Assembly: GCA_945861665.1 (NCBI GenBank)
Contig: CAMAVS010000007.1
Span: 71,277 to 135,276, forward strand
Reading direction: 5' to 3'
DNA from: Chitinophaga pinensis
GTDB lineage: Bacteria; Bacteroidota; Bacteroidia; UBA4408
DNA: 64,000 nt
Shown piece after piece: positions 1 through 9,242 of this stretch (the first letter of the stretch is position 1; each line of letters begins with the position of its first letter). The notes under the pieces were generated by a model that worked only from the letters and a program-made list of their open reading frames with translations, made no database searches and was not told the DNA's origin. The position numbers and the translations under genes are program-made.

Positions 1-1
1 A

Positions 2-253
2 GGGAAAATGGACAATTGGATATTTGGCTGTGATATCTGTCAGGATGTTTGCCCTTGGAATAGTTTTTCAATTCCACACCATGAAAAAAAGCTTGACCCC
101 GTACCTCACTTATTAGAAATGACAAAAAATGATTGGGAAGAGATAAGCGAAAAAACCTTTAGCCGAGTTTTTAAAAACTCAGCTGTAAAGCGTACTAAAT
201 TTAATGGATTAAAAAGAAATATAGAATTTGTTAAACCTTGGCAACCGATTTAA
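2..253 (+). CDS. queG: Epoxyqueuosine reductase QueG, C-terminal fragment
   Basis: This is the 3' end of a gene that begins before the window, and the frame is open from base 2. The visible part carries the CxxCxxxCPW ferredoxin-like motif ([10 protein letters not shown]) that binds the second [4Fe-4S] cluster in QueG, followed by the family's short C-terminal tail. QueG reduces epoxyqueuosine to queuosine in the wobble base of tRNAs in the cytoplasm. The match to the QueG signature, with the conserved WIFGCD context before the cysteines, is clear. The N-terminal cobalamin-binding part is outside the window. The last 23 bases overlap the end of the convergent gene on the other strand. Confidence 0.85.
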   Translation, partial: GKMDNWIFGCDICQDVCPWNSFSIPHHEKKLDPVPHLLEMTKNDWEEISEKTFSRVFKNSAVKRTKFNGLKRNIEFVKPWQPI

Positions 254-425
254 ATACGTCCATAATAACATCTTTGTATACGTGTCCAAAAGTGGATAAA
301 CACCAAATACGCAACATCATTTTTTCTTCTGTCTTTAACCAAGTTAAGGCCTTGGTAAGCTCCTTTCTAAAAAGCAGTTTGTCGAAACTCACTTTTTGAA
401 GTATATTTTTGCTTAATTCAAACAT
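231..425 (-). CDS. Small conserved-looking protein, 64 aa, unknown function
   Basis: A 64-residue protein beginning [19 protein letters not shown], with basic and hydrophobic residues alternating as in amphipathic helices, and a Trp-Cys-Leu segment in the middle. It has no signal peptide or membrane segment. It resembles short uncharacterised proteins I associate with Bacteroidota genomes, but I cannot name a family. It has a normal ATG start and overlaps the 3' end of queG by 23 bases in convergent orientation. It is either a real small gene or an antisense open frame. The protein-like composition and the lack of any other gene here favour a real gene. Confidence 0.55.
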   Translation of the reverse strand: MFELSKNILQKVSFDKLLFRKELTKALTWLKTEEKMMLRIWCLSTFGHVYKDVIMDVFKSVAKV

Positions 426-585
426 TATCTGTCTAATTATTAAGGGTTGTTTTCAGTTTACTTTATTAAAGATAATGCTGAATTAAAACAAAGTCAAGTT
501 TGTTTTTACAAAAAAACAATAGCTCCCTGAAAAACAGGCAGTTAACTTTTCAACGGCGAAAAAACCATTTGTTTTGACAAAACAC
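426..585. other. Intergenic spacer between small ORF and ubiX
   Basis: AT-rich spacer downstream of ubiX and upstream of the small minus-strand gene. It contains A/T runs but I see no perfect TAnnTTTG box, no long stem and no RNA gene. Confidence 0.4.
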
Positions 586-1149
586 CTATTCGTTCCAACG
601 AAAGCTATTTTGTTGCAGACCAACAAGGTCAATAACACGGTCGATGACAGTTGCTGCCAAAGCTTCTATCGTTTGTGGTTTACTGTAAAAGGAAGGACTA
701 GCGGGACAAATAATGCCGCCTGCTTCGGTAACCGTTTTCATATTATTAATATGTATCAAACTTATAGGAGTGTCTCGGGTTACCAATATTAGTTTTCTTT
801 TTTCTTTTAGCACCACATCTGCAGCACGAGAAGTTAGATCGTTTGAAATACCGGAGGCTATTCTTGCCAAGGTTCCCATTGAACAGGGACAAACAATCAT
901 AATGTCGTATTTTGCTGAACCAGAAGCAAAAGGTGCAAAAAAATCGTCCTTCTTATACACTTTAAAAGGTAATTGTTCGAAAGAAGTGTTTTCCAATTCA
1001 TATTCCCATACTTCTTTCGCATTGTCACTCATTACAACAGCAACAGCAGCAATTTGTTCGTGCAGTTGTTGTAGTTTTTTTAACAGTACCGATGCATAAA
1101 TTGCACCACTTGCCCCTGTAATAGCAACTACTATTTTGTGTTTCATCAT
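586..1149 (-). CDS. ubiX: Flavin prenyltransferase UbiX
   Basis: UbiX joins a dimethylallyl group to FMN to make the prenylated flavin cofactor used by UbiD-type decarboxylases. The N-terminus has the family's flavin-binding pattern IVVAITGASGAIYA, and further motifs of the flavoprotein fold follow (CPCSMGTLARIASG, then LVTRDTPIS). The length of about 187 residues is normal for UbiX. A frame extending to 1170 begins with TTG. I choose the ATG at 1149 (a second ATG follows at 1146), because a perfect TACATTTG promoter box ends 8 bases upstream. No ubiD is visible in the window. Confidence 0.9.
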   Translation of the reverse strand: MMKHKIVVAITGASGAIYASVLLKKLQQLHEQIAAVAVVMSDNAKEVWEYELENTSFEQLPFKVYKKDDFFAPFASGSAKYDIMIVCPCSMGTLARIASGISNDLTSRAADVVLKEKRKLILVTRDTPISLIHINNMKTVTEAGGIICPASPSFYSKPQTIEALAATVIDRVIDLVGLQQNSFRWNE

Positions 1150-1157
1150 AATTTTAA

Positions 1158-1165
1158 CAAATGTA
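1158..1165 (-). promoter_or_regulatory. Bacteroidota -7 box TACATTTG for ubiX
   Basis: Perfect TAnnTTTG match on the minus strand. A TTTG (-33-like) lies 21 bases further upstream at 1187-1190. Only 8 bases separate the box from the ATG, so the transcript should have almost no leader. Confidence 0.6.
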
Positions 1166-1248
1166 CACAAGCTAGACTTAGGAAAACAAATATTTTGTAT
1201 CTTTAAATTGCCAAAGTTTAAAGTAAATAATCCTTAAAATTAAATAGT

Positions 1249-1614
1249 ATGAACAAATTAAATGAAAATCCGACTGTTGCTGTGAAAAGAAAAAGTATCC
1301 AAGTATTAATTGATTATTGTTTGGAAAAAAAAATAGAATTAACCATAAAACCAAAAGCTTCAGGAAATGCTGAAGAATGGCATTTTGAATTCAATATTAC
1401 AGATATAAATGCTGCAATATTAATGGGGATGTTTTTACGTGAAAATAAATTAGAACTTATAGGCTATTCAAATACGCCATCTATTATTTCAACTACTGCT
1501 ACACGGTCTTCCAAAAAACTGGAAGTAAAAGAAAATGGTGTGGGTAAAAAAGTTTTAAAAGCGTCAATCGATTTTCACACTGAAGAAAATTTGTTGATTG
1601 GAATGGATAATTAA
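1249..1614 (+). CDS. Hypothetical protein, 121 aa
   Basis: Not recognised. It is a soluble, charged protein with no signal peptide or membrane segment. The N-terminal half looks like an alpha/beta segment (helix containing QVLIDYCLEKK, then strands with HFEFNITDINAAILMGMF). The C-terminal third is rich in Ser, Thr and Lys. The gene stands alone on the plus strand. A near-consensus box TATCTTTA lies at 1198-1205, giving a leader of about 40 bases. A strong bidirectional terminator follows 17 bases after the stop codon. Confidence 0.65.
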   Translation: MNKLNENPTVAVKRKSIQVLIDYCLEKKIELTIKPKASGNAEEWHFEFNITDINAAILMGMFLRENKLELIGYSNTPSIISTTATRSSKKLEVKENGVGKKVLKASIDFHTEENLLIGMDN

Positions 1615-1631
1615 TTGCCAATGAATTATAT

Positions 1632-1662
1632 AAAAAAGGGAACTATAATAGTTCCCTTTTTT
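1632..1662. terminator. Bidirectional rho-independent terminator
   Basis: Perfect 14-bp stem with arms 1632-1645 and 1649-1662 and a TAA loop. The A-run on one side and T-run on the other make it symmetrical, so it can end the hypothetical gene from the left and rsgA from the right. The rsgA stop codon is 6 bases away. Confidence 0.85.
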
Positions 1663-1667
1663 ATTAT

Positions 1668-2591
1668 TTAATAGCTTATTAAATCATTCGACCCAAGAAT
1701 GTTCAGGTAGTTTTCGAATCTGAACAATGCGATGTCTCCATTTTCAACAGCTTGCTTTACGGCACAGCCTGGTTCATTCACGTGGGTGCAATTGTCGAAT
1801 CTACATTTATTTAGTAGGGCCCTCATTTCAGGGAAGTAGTGTGCTATATTTTTTTTGTCCATATCAACCATTCCGAATTCTTTTATGCCAGGTGTATCTA
1901 TAATATAACCACCTTGTTTCAAAGGATACATCTCGGCAAATGTTGTGGTGTGTTTTCCTTTGTCGTGTGCGCTGGACAATGCTCCTATACGTAAATGCAA
2001 ATCAGATTCAGCTGCATTTATCAATGTTGATTTTCCCACTCCTGAGTGCCCGGCCAATAAAGTAATTTTTCCTTTCAGTATTTTTCCAAAGGCATCAATG
2101 TTTTTTGATTCTACAAGTGAGGTTACAAGGCAATCATATCCTACTTTTTCATATTCTGTAATAAGTTCGTTCAGATATTTCTTTTGCTCTTCATCATACA
2201 AATCGTGTTTGTTAAAAACGATTATACCGGGAATACTATATGCCTCTGCAGTGGCTAAAAACCGATCAATAAACCCGGTAGAGGTGCGTGGAAAAGCCAA
2301 TGTAACAAGCAAAATGACTTGGTCAATGTTAGCCGCAATAATATGAGTTTGTTTCGAGAGGTTAACGGATTTGCGAATAATGTAATTTTTACGAACTTCT
2401 ATTTCATTAATTATTCCATAATTTCCATTCGCTTCGTATTCAAAAATCACTTTGTCACCCACCGCTATAGGATTTGTACTTTTAATTCCTTTTATCCTAA
2501 AGCTTCCCTTTATGCGGCAATCCGTAAGCGCTCCCTGTGCATCGCGAACAATGTACCAGCTACCTGTTGACTTAATGACTGTTCCTCTCAA
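1668..2591 (-). CDS. rsgA: Ribosome small-subunit GTPase RsgA
   Basis: RsgA is a circularly permuted GTPase that helps late maturation of the 30S subunit. The motifs appear in permuted order: an OB-fold N-terminus, then G4 (NKHD, about residues 127-130), G1 (GHSGVGKS, 181-188), G3 (DTPG, 232-235) and a C-terminal zinc knuckle of three Cys and one His (CRFDNCTHVNEPGC). The open frame reaches a GTG at 2612, but that codon overlaps the promoter box TACCTTTG. Family members begin close to the xGTVIKSTGSWY segment. I therefore choose the in-frame TTG at 2591, giving a 307-residue protein. It converges on a shared terminator. Confidence 0.9.
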   Translation of the reverse strand: MRGTVIKSTGSWYIVRDAQGALTDCRIKGSFRIKGIKSTNPIAVGDKVIFEYEANGNYGIINEIEVRKNYIIRKSVNLSKQTHIIAANIDQVILLVTLAFPRTSTGFIDRFLATAEAYSIPGIIVFNKHDLYDEEQKKYLNELITEYEKVGYDCLVTSLVESKNIDAFGKILKGKITLLAGHSGVGKSTLINAAESDLHLRIGALSSAHDKGKHTTTFAEMYPLKQGGYIIDTPGIKEFGMVDMDKKNIAHYFPEMRALLNKCRFDNCTHVNEPGCAVKQAVENGDIALFRFENYLNILGSNDLISY

Positions 2592-2611
2592 TACAAGTTT
2601 ATTATAATACA

Positions 2612-2619
2612 CAAAGGTA
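2612..2619 (-). promoter_or_regulatory. -7 box TACCTTTG for rsgA
   Basis: Perfect TAnnTTTG match on the minus strand, 20 bases upstream of the proposed TTG start of rsgA. It overlaps the upstream in-frame GTG, which argues against that codon being the start. Confidence 0.55.
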
Positions 2620-2696
2620 TTAATTGATTGGGATACTTAGATGCAAAAGGGTTGCTAAGTTAAATTAATATAAAGTAAAATGTATGGTAAAATAAT

Positions 2697-2704
2697 TATA
2701 TTTG
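2697..2704 (+). promoter_or_regulatory. -7 box TATATTTG
   Basis: Perfect TAnnTTTG match on the plus strand, 28 bases before the ATG of the T9SS cargo gene at 2733. No clear -33 element is seen. Confidence 0.5.
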
Positions 2705-2732
2705 TAAAATAACAATTCTAAAAATTTACTGA

Positions 2733-3566
2733 ATGAAAAAAATTTACTCTCTTTTTTTTTTAATAACAGTAGTTTCTGCTTTTGCAGTTGCGCAACAACA
2801 ACTAATTAATAATGGAAGTTTTGAAAATAATTCTGCTGCCAATATGAACAGAACCAACCTTACTACCAACTGGCCAACCTATGTTGCTAATTCTTGGCAA
2901 GTAAGTGCAGGTACAATGGACCTTATCAAAACCGATCCTTGTGGTGTTGCGTCAAATGCTACTTGGTATGTTAAAACTACTCCTCAAGGAATTAACGGAC
3001 CATGGCCATATATGTCGTTCAGCTTACAATTACTAAACCCAACTATTCAAGGTTCATATTATAAAATAAAGTTTGATAAACGCTATTGTGGCCCAAACAC
3101 TTCCCCAATAGACATAGGCCTTTCAGCGGACAGTACACAGATGGGGACAATAGTTAACCAATTTACTGCACCACAGGGAAATACTTGGGTTACTGACACA
3201 TTTATTTTTCAGGCTCCTTTAGTAGGAAGATACATTAGCATTAACGTTGGTGTAGCCGGTACTACCGGACAAATATCCCTCGACAACTTCAAACTTATTC
3301 CATTAAAAACAAGTATTGATGAGCTCCATTTTGCTACAATGAGTGTTTTCCCTAATCCCGTTGGCGATAAGCTAAACATAGGGCTAATTAACCCTAAAGA
3401 CGAAGAGTTTTTTCAGCTTTGTGATATTGCCGGAAGAACTATTCGGGAATATCCTGTTAGCGGACTTACAAAACAAACATTGGATGTTTCTTACCTGACA
3501 TCCGGAGTTTATTTTCTGAACATAAAAGGAAAGCACCCACAAACTATTAAGATTGTAAAACTGTAA
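2733..3566 (+). CDS. Secreted protein with T9SS C-terminal sorting domain
   Basis: A Sec signal peptide (MKKIYSLFFL..., cleaved near AVAQ, residue 21) is followed by a beta-rich domain of about 170 residues. It starts LINNGSFENN, which looks like carbohydrate-binding or galactose-binding-like modules of Bacteroidota surface proteins. The C-terminus from FPNP (206-209) to the end is a typical type A T9SS sorting domain with the pattern GDKLNIG...DIAGR...GVYFL. The protein should be exported across the outer membrane and attached or released. The ligand is unknown. The gene is followed 48 bases later by a small lipoprotein gene on the same strand. Confidence 0.8.
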   Translation: MKKIYSLFFLITVVSAFAVAQQQLINNGSFENNSAANMNRTNLTTNWPTYVANSWQVSAGTMDLIKTDPCGVASNATWYVKTTPQGINGPWPYMSFSLQLLNPTIQGSYYKIKFDKRYCGPNTSPIDIGLSADSTQMGTIVNQFTAPQGNTWVTDTFIFQAPLVGRYISINVGVAGTTGQISLDNFKLIPLKTSIDELHFATMSVFPNPVGDKLNIGLINPKDEEFFQLCDIAGRTIREYPVSGLTKQTLDVSYLTSGVYFLNIKGKHPQTIKIVKL

Positions 3567-3613
3567 TTTCAAAATATTTACATTTATTCAATAAAAAATT
3601 AAACAAAAACTAA

Positions 3614-3853
3614 ATGAAAACTACATTTTTAACCTTGATTGCACTCAGTGCACTTGCATTTTCATCTTGTAAAAAACCTTATACCTGCCAATGTACTGTT
3701 ACTGTTATTGAGACAGGGTTTCCTGATGAGGTGTACACAACGAGTACCACCATTAACAATACAAAGAAAAAAGCAAAAGCTGCTTGTGAAGGCTTAAATT
3801 CTTCAACAGAATTTTTTGGCATTAAACAAACAGCCGTTTGCGGAATAAGATAA
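3614..3853 (+). CDS. Small lipoprotein, 79 aa
   Basis: The signal peptide ends in LAFSSC with the lipidated cysteine at residue 19, followed by two lysines. The mature protein is about 60 residues with four further cysteines (CQC near the N-terminus, then two spaced ones), so disulfides are possible. Thr-rich segments are likely beta strands. I do not recognise the family. It lies 47 bases after the T9SS cargo gene and may share its transcript, and a strong terminator follows. Confidence 0.7.
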   Translation: MKTTFLTLIALSALAFSSCKKPYTCQCTVTVIETGFPDEVYTTSTTINNTKKKAKAACEGLNSSTEFFGIKQTAVCGIR

Positions 3854-3868
3854 CAAATTTGGTTTAAA

Positions 3869-3901
3869 GTAAGATAGGCTATTCATATAGTCTATCTTAC
3901 T
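3869..3901. terminator. Bidirectional terminator between lipoprotein gene and korB
   Basis: Perfect 10-bp stem (arms 3869-3878 and 3892-3901) with a 13-base loop that can itself pair in part, followed by a T-run on the plus strand. The stop codon of korB (3897-3899) lies inside the right arm. Confidence 0.8.
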
Positions 3902-4940
3902 TTTTTAGATTATTTACCACCCAGGTATTTTTACCTTTCAACAAATCATTCAAATCACCTTTTCCTTTTGCAGAAATGGCATCATTAATTTGTTGCTGCA
4001 AGGCGTCTTCGTAGCAATACCTGTCTTCCGAATAAAATATACCAAACGCTCGCGGTAAATGGTTTTCCTTTTTTACATCGTCAAAAAAGCGGCTAAGCAT
4101 ATTTGCCTTTGTTGCATCTTTTTCATCGTGTATCCATAAATCACTAGCAGAAATATTGCCTTCATTCATATTTACTATTATCGGTTTTAGTCCATCTAAT
4201 TTTATCCCTTTGCTATTATTCTCACCGAACAAGAGCGGTTTATTTTGCTCAACAAAAAGGGCCTCTTCCTTTTTGCTCGACTTTTCGGTGAACACCTCAA
4301 ATGCGCCATCATTAAACACATTACAGTTTTGATATATTTCTAACAAGGAAGTCCCTTTGTGTTCATTGGCTCGTTTTAAAATTTCACGTAAGTGAATTGG
4401 GTCACGATCCATAGAACGAGCAACAAAAGTTGCGCCAGCTCCCAGGCATAATGCCAATGGATTAAACGGATGATCGATGGAGCCCATCGGGGTCGACTTT
4501 GCTACTTTTCCTGTAGGTGAAGTTGGAGAATATTGACCTTTTGTAAGTCCGTATATTTCATTGTTGAACAATAAAATATTTACATCAAAATTCCTGCGCA
4601 ACAAATGTATTAGGTGGTTGCCGCCAATGGATAGGGAATCTCCGTCACCGGTAACAATCCAAACGCTAAGGTCGGATCGGGTAGCTTTTAGCCCACTTGC
4701 TACTGCTGTAGCCCTACCGTGTATGCTATGCATCCCATATGTTTCCATATAATATGGAAAACGAGAGGAGCAACCAATGCCTGAAATAAAAACAATTTCT
4801 TCGCGCTTAAGTCCCAATTCTGGCATCACGGTTTGCACTTGTTTTAAAATAGAATAGTCCCCACAACCAGGACACCACCTAACATCCTGGTCGGTAATAA
4901 AATCTTTTGCTGTTAATTTAGTTGTTGTATCTATTTCCAT
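3897..4940 (-). CDS. korB: 2-oxoacid:ferredoxin oxidoreductase, beta subunit
   Basis: The thiamine-diphosphate-binding beta subunit of a 2-oxoglutarate-type ferredoxin oxidoreductase. It has the N-terminal cysteine motif WCPGCGD (residues 22-28), the conserved GIGCSSR (54-60), HGRA (74-77), and the ThDP/Mg motif GDGDS with NNEIYGLT (98-102 and 126-133). With the alpha subunit it oxidatively decarboxylates 2-oxoglutarate (or a related 2-oxoacid) to the acyl-CoA while reducing ferredoxin, in the cytoplasm. The start codon overlaps the korA stop by one base (TAATG), so the two are translationally coupled. Substrate is inferred from the family, not from the sequence alone. Confidence 0.88.
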   Translation of the reverse strand: MEIDTTTKLTAKDFITDQDVRWCPGCGDYSILKQVQTVMPELGLKREEIVFISGIGCSSRFPYYMETYGMHSIHGRATAVASGLKATRSDLSVWIVTGDGDSLSIGGNHLIHLLRRNFDVNILLFNNEIYGLTKGQYSPTSPTGKVAKSTPMGSIDHPFNPLALCLGAGATFVARSMDRDPIHLREILKRANEHKGTSLLEIYQNCNVFNDGAFEVFTEKSSKKEEALFVEQNKPLLFGENNSKGIKLDGLKPIIVNMNEGNISASDLWIHDEKDATKANMLSRFFDDVKKENHLPRAFGIFYSEDRYCYEDALQQQINDAISAKGKGDLNDLLKGKNTWVVNNLKK

Positions 4941-6787
4941 TATTGCAATACTTCCACAATTTTATTTTTTATTTCAGCAGCCGTAAAAGGCATTCCTTTT
5001 ATTTTATTATGGCCAATTGCATCTACCAAAAATTTATCGCGCAACACTTTTATTAATTGCCCGTTGTTCATTTCGGGAATAAGCACTTTTTCGAAATTTT
5101 TAATGATACTTCCTATATTTTTCGGTAAAGGATTAAGGTATTTAATATGAATGTGCGAAACTTCTAATCCTTCTCCAATTGATTCCTGCACAGCAGTTTT
5201 TATAGAACCGTAAGTCGAACCCCATCCTATTACAAGTAATTTTCCCTTTTCTTTTCCTTGGTCAAATTTTTGTTCCGGAATATAATCGGCTATTTTTTGA
5301 ATTTTTGCTTCCCTCATTTTCACCATAAATTCATGGTTATCCGGGTCGTAAGAAATATTCCCTGTTTCGTTTTCTTTTTCAAGCCCCCCCACTCTATGTT
5401 CTAAGCCTTTTGTCCCGGGAATAGCCCATTCTCTTACTAATTTTTCATTGCGTTTGTAAGGCAAAAACTTTTCTCCTACTGCTAATTTGTTTTCGGCAAA
5501 GCGTGCCTCTATTTTTTTTAATTCATTTTCTAATGGGAATTTCCAAGGCTCAGCACCGTTAGCAATATAACCATCACTTAAAAAGAAAACAGGAGTCATA
5601 TGCTCAACAGCAATTCTACAAGCTTCGTAAACTGTATAAAAACAATCGGAAGGTGTACTTGCTGCTATAACAACAACCGGGGATTCTCCATTTCGTCCAT
5701 ACAGCGCTTGTAGCAAATCGGCTTGTTCTGTTTTAGTTGGCAAGCCTGTACTCGGACCGCCACGTTGCACATTAACAATTACCAAGGGTAACTCAAGCAT
5801 TAATGCCAATCCAATAGCTTCTCCCTTTAATGCGATACCTGGTCCGGATGATGCAGTAACCCCTAAACTTCCACCAAAAGAAGCGCCAATTGCAGAAGTT
5901 ATTGCCGCAATTTCATCTTCGGCCTGAAACGTCTTTACACCAAAGTTTTTATGTTTGGAAAGTTCGTGAAGTATATCAGAGGCAGGAGTAATGGGATAGC
6001 TTGCATAAAACAACGTTAAGTCCGCTTTTGAACTCGCTGCAATCAAACCAAGCGCAGTTGCCTGGTTCCCTATAATATTCCGGTATGTGCCAGGTGAAAC
6101 TTCGGCAGCTTTTACCTCATAACGATTCATTGACGTTTCGGTGGTATCGCCATAATTATAGCCTGCATTTAGCACTTTAATATTAGCGTCTATCAGTGTC
6201 GAACTCTTTTTAAATTGTTCCTTTATAAATTCAATAGTAGCATCCAATTTACGATTATACATCCAATAAATATATCCCAACACAAACATGTTTTTAGGTC
6301 GGTCGCTATCTTTTGTTCCTAATCCTGAGCCTTCTAAACAAGTGCGTGTTAATTTTGTTACATCAATTTCATAAAGCCTGTATTTGCTTAATGAATCATC
6401 TTTCAAAGGATTAACACCATTGGGATATTTTGCAAGCTTTAACTTTTTGGCATCAAATCCATCGGAATTAGCAATGATAACCCCACCTTCTTTTAACTGT
6501 TGTAAATTCGCTTTTAATGCTGCAGCATTCATTACTACCAATACATCAGCAGCATCCCCCGGAGTATGTATTTCAACACTTCCGAAATGCAATTGAAAGC
6601 CAGAAACACCTGCTAATGTCCCTTGTGGTGCACGTATTTCTGCCGGGAAATTAGGAAAAGTACTGACATTATTACCCAACAAAGCTGCAGTATTTGTAAA
6701 TTGTGTTCCAGCAAGTTGGATTCCATCGCCCGAATCTCCTGCAAAAAAGATAACAACTTGTTTTACTATTTCGGTACGGTAGGTCAT
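4940..6787 (-). CDS. korA: 2-oxoacid:ferredoxin oxidoreductase, fused gamma-alpha subunit
   Basis: A 615-residue fusion. Residues 1 to about 200 are the gamma domain ([11 protein letters not shown], then [11 protein letters not shown]). The rest is the alpha (pyrimidine-binding) part with YPITPAS at 264-270, the ASSGPG loop and [11 protein letters not shown] at 341-351. This is the two-gene arrangement usual for Bacteroidota KorAB. It forms an operon with korB, alpha first. A perfect TACCTTTG box ends 10 bases before the ATG, so the leader is very short. No ferredoxin gene is adjacent. Confidence 0.88.
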   Translation of the reverse strand: MTYRTEIVKQVVIFFAGDSGDGIQLAGTQFTNTAALLGNNVSTFPNFPAEIRAPQGTLAGVSGFQLHFGSVEIHTPGDAADVLVVMNAAALKANLQQLKEGGVIIANSDGFDAKKLKLAKYPNGVNPLKDDSLSKYRLYEIDVTKLTRTCLEGSGLGTKDSDRPKNMFVLGYIYWMYNRKLDATIEFIKEQFKKSSTLIDANIKVLNAGYNYGDTTETSMNRYEVKAAEVSPGTYRNIIGNQATALGLIAASSKADLTLFYASYPITPASDILHELSKHKNFGVKTFQAEDEIAAITSAIGASFGGSLGVTASSGPGIALKGEAIGLALMLELPLVIVNVQRGGPSTGLPTKTEQADLLQALYGRNGESPVVVIAASTPSDCFYTVYEACRIAVEHMTPVFFLSDGYIANGAEPWKFPLENELKKIEARFAENKLAVGEKFLPYKRNEKLVREWAIPGTKGLEHRVGGLEKENETGNISYDPDNHEFMVKMREAKIQKIADYIPEQKFDQGKEKGKLLVIGWGSTYGSIKTAVQESIGEGLEVSHIHIKYLNPLPKNIGSIIKNFEKVLIPEMNNGQLIKVLRDKFLVDAIGHNKIKGMPFTAAEIKNKIVEVLQ

Positions 6788-6797
6788 ATTATAGGTG

Positions 6798-6805
6798 CAA
6801 AGGTA
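6798..6805 (-). promoter_or_regulatory. -7 box TACCTTTG for korAB
   Basis: Perfect TAnnTTTG match on the minus strand, 10 bases from the korA ATG. Confidence 0.6.
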
Positions 6806-6938
6806 CGTATTTACCCCTATCTATTTATGAGAATGTTTAAGTGCAAACAAAAACTATTAACGATTAATCGTTTATAACTAAACTTATTTTCGGATGATCT
6901 TATTGCACAAGCGTTTAATTTAGCGTTGTTTGAATTTT

Positions 6939-7898
6939 ATGATAAAGCCGAGCGGTATATTTTTTCTTGTTTTTATTTTAGCATCCAAGATTTGTTTTGG
7001 TCAGGAAATAAAGTGTTCCCCTGAGGGGAATAAATTAGACTATGGAAAAATAAACGTACGCTGCACAAAAGATCATGTTTGCAGGGTTTTTGTAGATAAC
7101 AATGAATTGTATACTGAAGGACTTGATACACTTGAGAATATTAAATTCTGGAGAAAAATTATGGTCTTGTCGCCCGACTCTGGTATTGTTAATATTAAAA
7201 GCACAAGAGAACGGTTGTTGATGATTTCAGAAAAAGAATGGGATATAATTCGTAGTGAAAAGGGGAATCTTTGGCTAGACAGTATCCGCTCTTTCCGTGG
7301 TATTGATAGTACTCAAAAAATTGTTTTTACAACAGGTAAAAAAGATTTTTATCAGATAGAAAAGGCATATGTAGAAATAGAACAAGGAATAAAAATATTT
7401 GAGGAAAATAATACAGACCCTTTTTATGCACAAGCTATTTTGTTGATTGAAAGCCCAGGAAGACTTGCTAAATCAAATGTTGGTGCTTATGGCCCGTTTC
7501 AATTGATGAAAAGTGTAGCGCGACATCAAGGATTAAAAGTGAATAAATATGTAGATGAACGAACTAATTTTGCTAAATCAGCTTGGGCTGCTGCTAGGCT
7601 TATTCGCACAATTTGTGTTCCATATACCAATACAATGCTTGACAAAAGAGGTATAGCACATTGCGAAAGTGATTTATGGTACCGCTTATTGGTACTTCAC
7701 AGTTATCATGCAGGAACAGGCAATGTATCGAAAGCATTGGATAAAATAAACCCTACTGTGGGGAATATGGATCTTATTAAACAATTATGGCAAACAAGTG
7801 CCGGAGCTTTTGGTCCACATTCACAAAATTATTCACAAGTTGCCATTGCTGCTATGTTTGAACTTGATAAACTAACTGGCGGAATACCTGTGCAGTAG
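6939..7898 (+). CDS. Secreted lytic transglycosylase (SLT fold)
   Basis: A cleavable signal peptide (residues 1 to about 21) is followed by a domain of unknown role, then a C-terminal lysozyme-like transglycosylase domain. Its landmarks are the catalytic Glu171 in LLIESPG, the GPFQLM segment (185-190) and HAGTGNV (257-263). The enzyme should cleave the MurNAc-GlcNAc bond of peptidoglycan in the periplasm. The frame can be extended to a TTG at 6930, but the ATG at 6939 gives a better signal peptide. A weak box TAGCGTTG lies at 6921-6928. The next gene, an outer-membrane porin, begins 32 bases downstream with its own box. Confidence 0.8.
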   Translation: MIKPSGIFFLVFILASKICFGQEIKCSPEGNKLDYGKINVRCTKDHVCRVFVDNNELYTEGLDTLENIKFWRKIMVLSPDSGIVNIKSTRERLLMISEKEWDIIRSEKGNLWLDSIRSFRGIDSTQKIVFTTGKKDFYQIEKAYVEIEQGIKIFEENNTDPFYAQAILLIESPGRLAKSNVGAYGPFQLMKSVARHQGLKVNKYVDERTNFAKSAWAAARLIRTICVPYTNTMLDKRGIAHCESDLWYRLLVLHSYHAGTGNVSKALDKINPTVGNMDLIKQLWQTSAGAFGPHSQNYSQVAIAAMFELDKLTGGIPVQ

Positions 7899-7915
7899 AA
7901 AATCAATGTTTTTCT

Positions 7916-7923
7916 TATTTTTG
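7916..7923 (+). promoter_or_regulatory. -7 box TATTTTTG
   Basis: Perfect TAnnTTTG match 7 bases before the ATG of the FadL-like gene, so the transcript should be nearly leaderless. Confidence 0.5.
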
Positions 7924-7930
7924 TTCTTCA

Positions 7931-9178
7931 ATGAAATTGTGTAATTATTTATTTGTCTTCCTTTATTTTTTTTGCTGTTTAAAACAAACAGAGGCTGGGG
8001 GTTTTCATCTCAATTTACAAGGTCAAAAACAACTAGGAATGGCACATTGTGGTACAGCGTCCTTATTTGATGCTAGTGTTCTTTTTTTTAATCCTGGAGC
8101 GATGTCATTCTTAGATTCCACAAATTCCATTTGTGTGGGCAGTAATTTTATTTTTCCACGCTTGTCATATTTGGAGCCCTCACCAGGAATTTACACAAGT
8201 GAAATGGTTCATAATTTAAGCACCCCTTTTTCTTTTTATGCAGCATTCAAATTTAAAAAAAAATCGAAATGGAATGCAGGAGTTGGAATTTACACACCAT
8301 TTGGAAGTCACGCCCAATGGGAAGATGGCTGGAAAGGGCAATTTATAATTCGTGAAATAGAGTTGCGTTCTTTTTTTATTCAACCAACTTTTTCATATAA
8401 AATAAATGAGAAACTTGGTATAGGCGGAGCTTATGTTTTTGCAACTGGTTATTTTTATTTGCGCAAAGGTGTTCCTGTTCAAAATATGGATGGAAATTAT
8501 GGAGAAGTCACTCTAAGCGGGAAAGCAGAAAGCAAAGGGGGGTATAATATTGGGTTGTATTATGCTTGTACAAAAAAATTAACGTTTGGTATTGATTATC
8601 GTTCGGCAGTTACATTAAACATCTCATCGGGAGAAGCATTGTTTGAAAATATTCCATCATCGCTTTCGTCCTATTTTGCAAGTACAACTTTTACTACTCA
8701 GCTAACATTACCTTCGGCTACAACGGTTGGGGCATCTTACCTGCTAACTGACAAAATTAAAATAGCGAGCGATATCAATTATGTCGAATGGAGCTCGTAT
8801 GATACATTATCTATTGATTTTGCTGCAAACACGGATAAATTAGCTGATGTAAATTCTGCCAGAAGTTATTCGAATTCATTTATTTACAGACTTGGTGCAG
8901 AGTATACTATAACTAAAAAATTTACTGTTCGAACAGGAGCCTATTTTGATCAATCGCCTGTTAAAAATGGTTTTGTTTCTCCCGAATCGCCCGATATGAA
9001 TAAAATAGGCTTTACTCTAGGGACATCTGTTAGGTTGGGTCAGCGCTTAAAAATAGACGCTTCCTTTTTATGGATTGAGGGATTAGAAAGGAGTGGTGCA
9101 GCCCTAGAAACACAATTTTTAGGAACCTATAAAGTAAGAGCATTGTCGCCCGGATTGGGCTTGGAATACGTTTTTTAG
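7931..9178 (+). CDS. FadL/OmpP1/TodX-family outer-membrane transport protein
   Basis: The signal peptide (cleaved near TEAG, about residue 22) is followed by the diagnostic start of mature FadL-family proteins: GGFHLNLQGQKQLGMAHCGTA, then FFNPGAMSFLD. The remainder alternates as amphipathic beta strands and ends in an aromatic residue (EYVF), as outer-membrane barrels do. The length of 415 residues fits a 14-strand barrel with an N-terminal hatch. Members move long-chain fatty acids or other hydrophobic compounds across the outer membrane; the substrate here is unknown. Confidence 0.85.
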   Translation: MKLCNYLFVFLYFFCCLKQTEAGGFHLNLQGQKQLGMAHCGTASLFDASVLFFNPGAMSFLDSTNSICVGSNFIFPRLSYLEPSPGIYTSEMVHNLSTPFSFYAAFKFKKKSKWNAGVGIYTPFGSHAQWEDGWKGQFIIREIELRSFFIQPTFSYKINEKLGIGGAYVFATGYFYLRKGVPVQNMDGNYGEVTLSGKAESKGGYNIGLYYACTKKLTFGIDYRSAVTLNISSGEALFENIPSSLSSYFASTTFTTQLTLPSATTVGASYLLTDKIKIASDINYVEWSSYDTLSIDFAANTDKLADVNSARSYSNSFIYRLGAEYTITKKFTVRTGAYFDQSPVKNGFVSPESPDMNKIGFTLGTSVRLGQRLKIDASFLWIEGLERSGAALETQFLGTYKVRALSPGLGLEYVF

Positions 9179-9242
9179 GAAAAAATCTTTGTTTGATTTA
9201 AAAAGGAAATACGCTACTTTTACTTCCCTAATTATTTTTCAA

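Noticed and set aside
713..1099. 128-codon plus-strand ORF antisense to ubiX
   Set aside because: It lies wholly inside ubiX on the opposite strand and its translation is low complexity and rich in Ser/Thr, as is usual for shadow frames.
1945..2346. 133-codon plus-strand ORF antisense to rsgA
   Set aside because: It covers the GTPase motif region of rsgA, which explains the open frame; no family resemblance.
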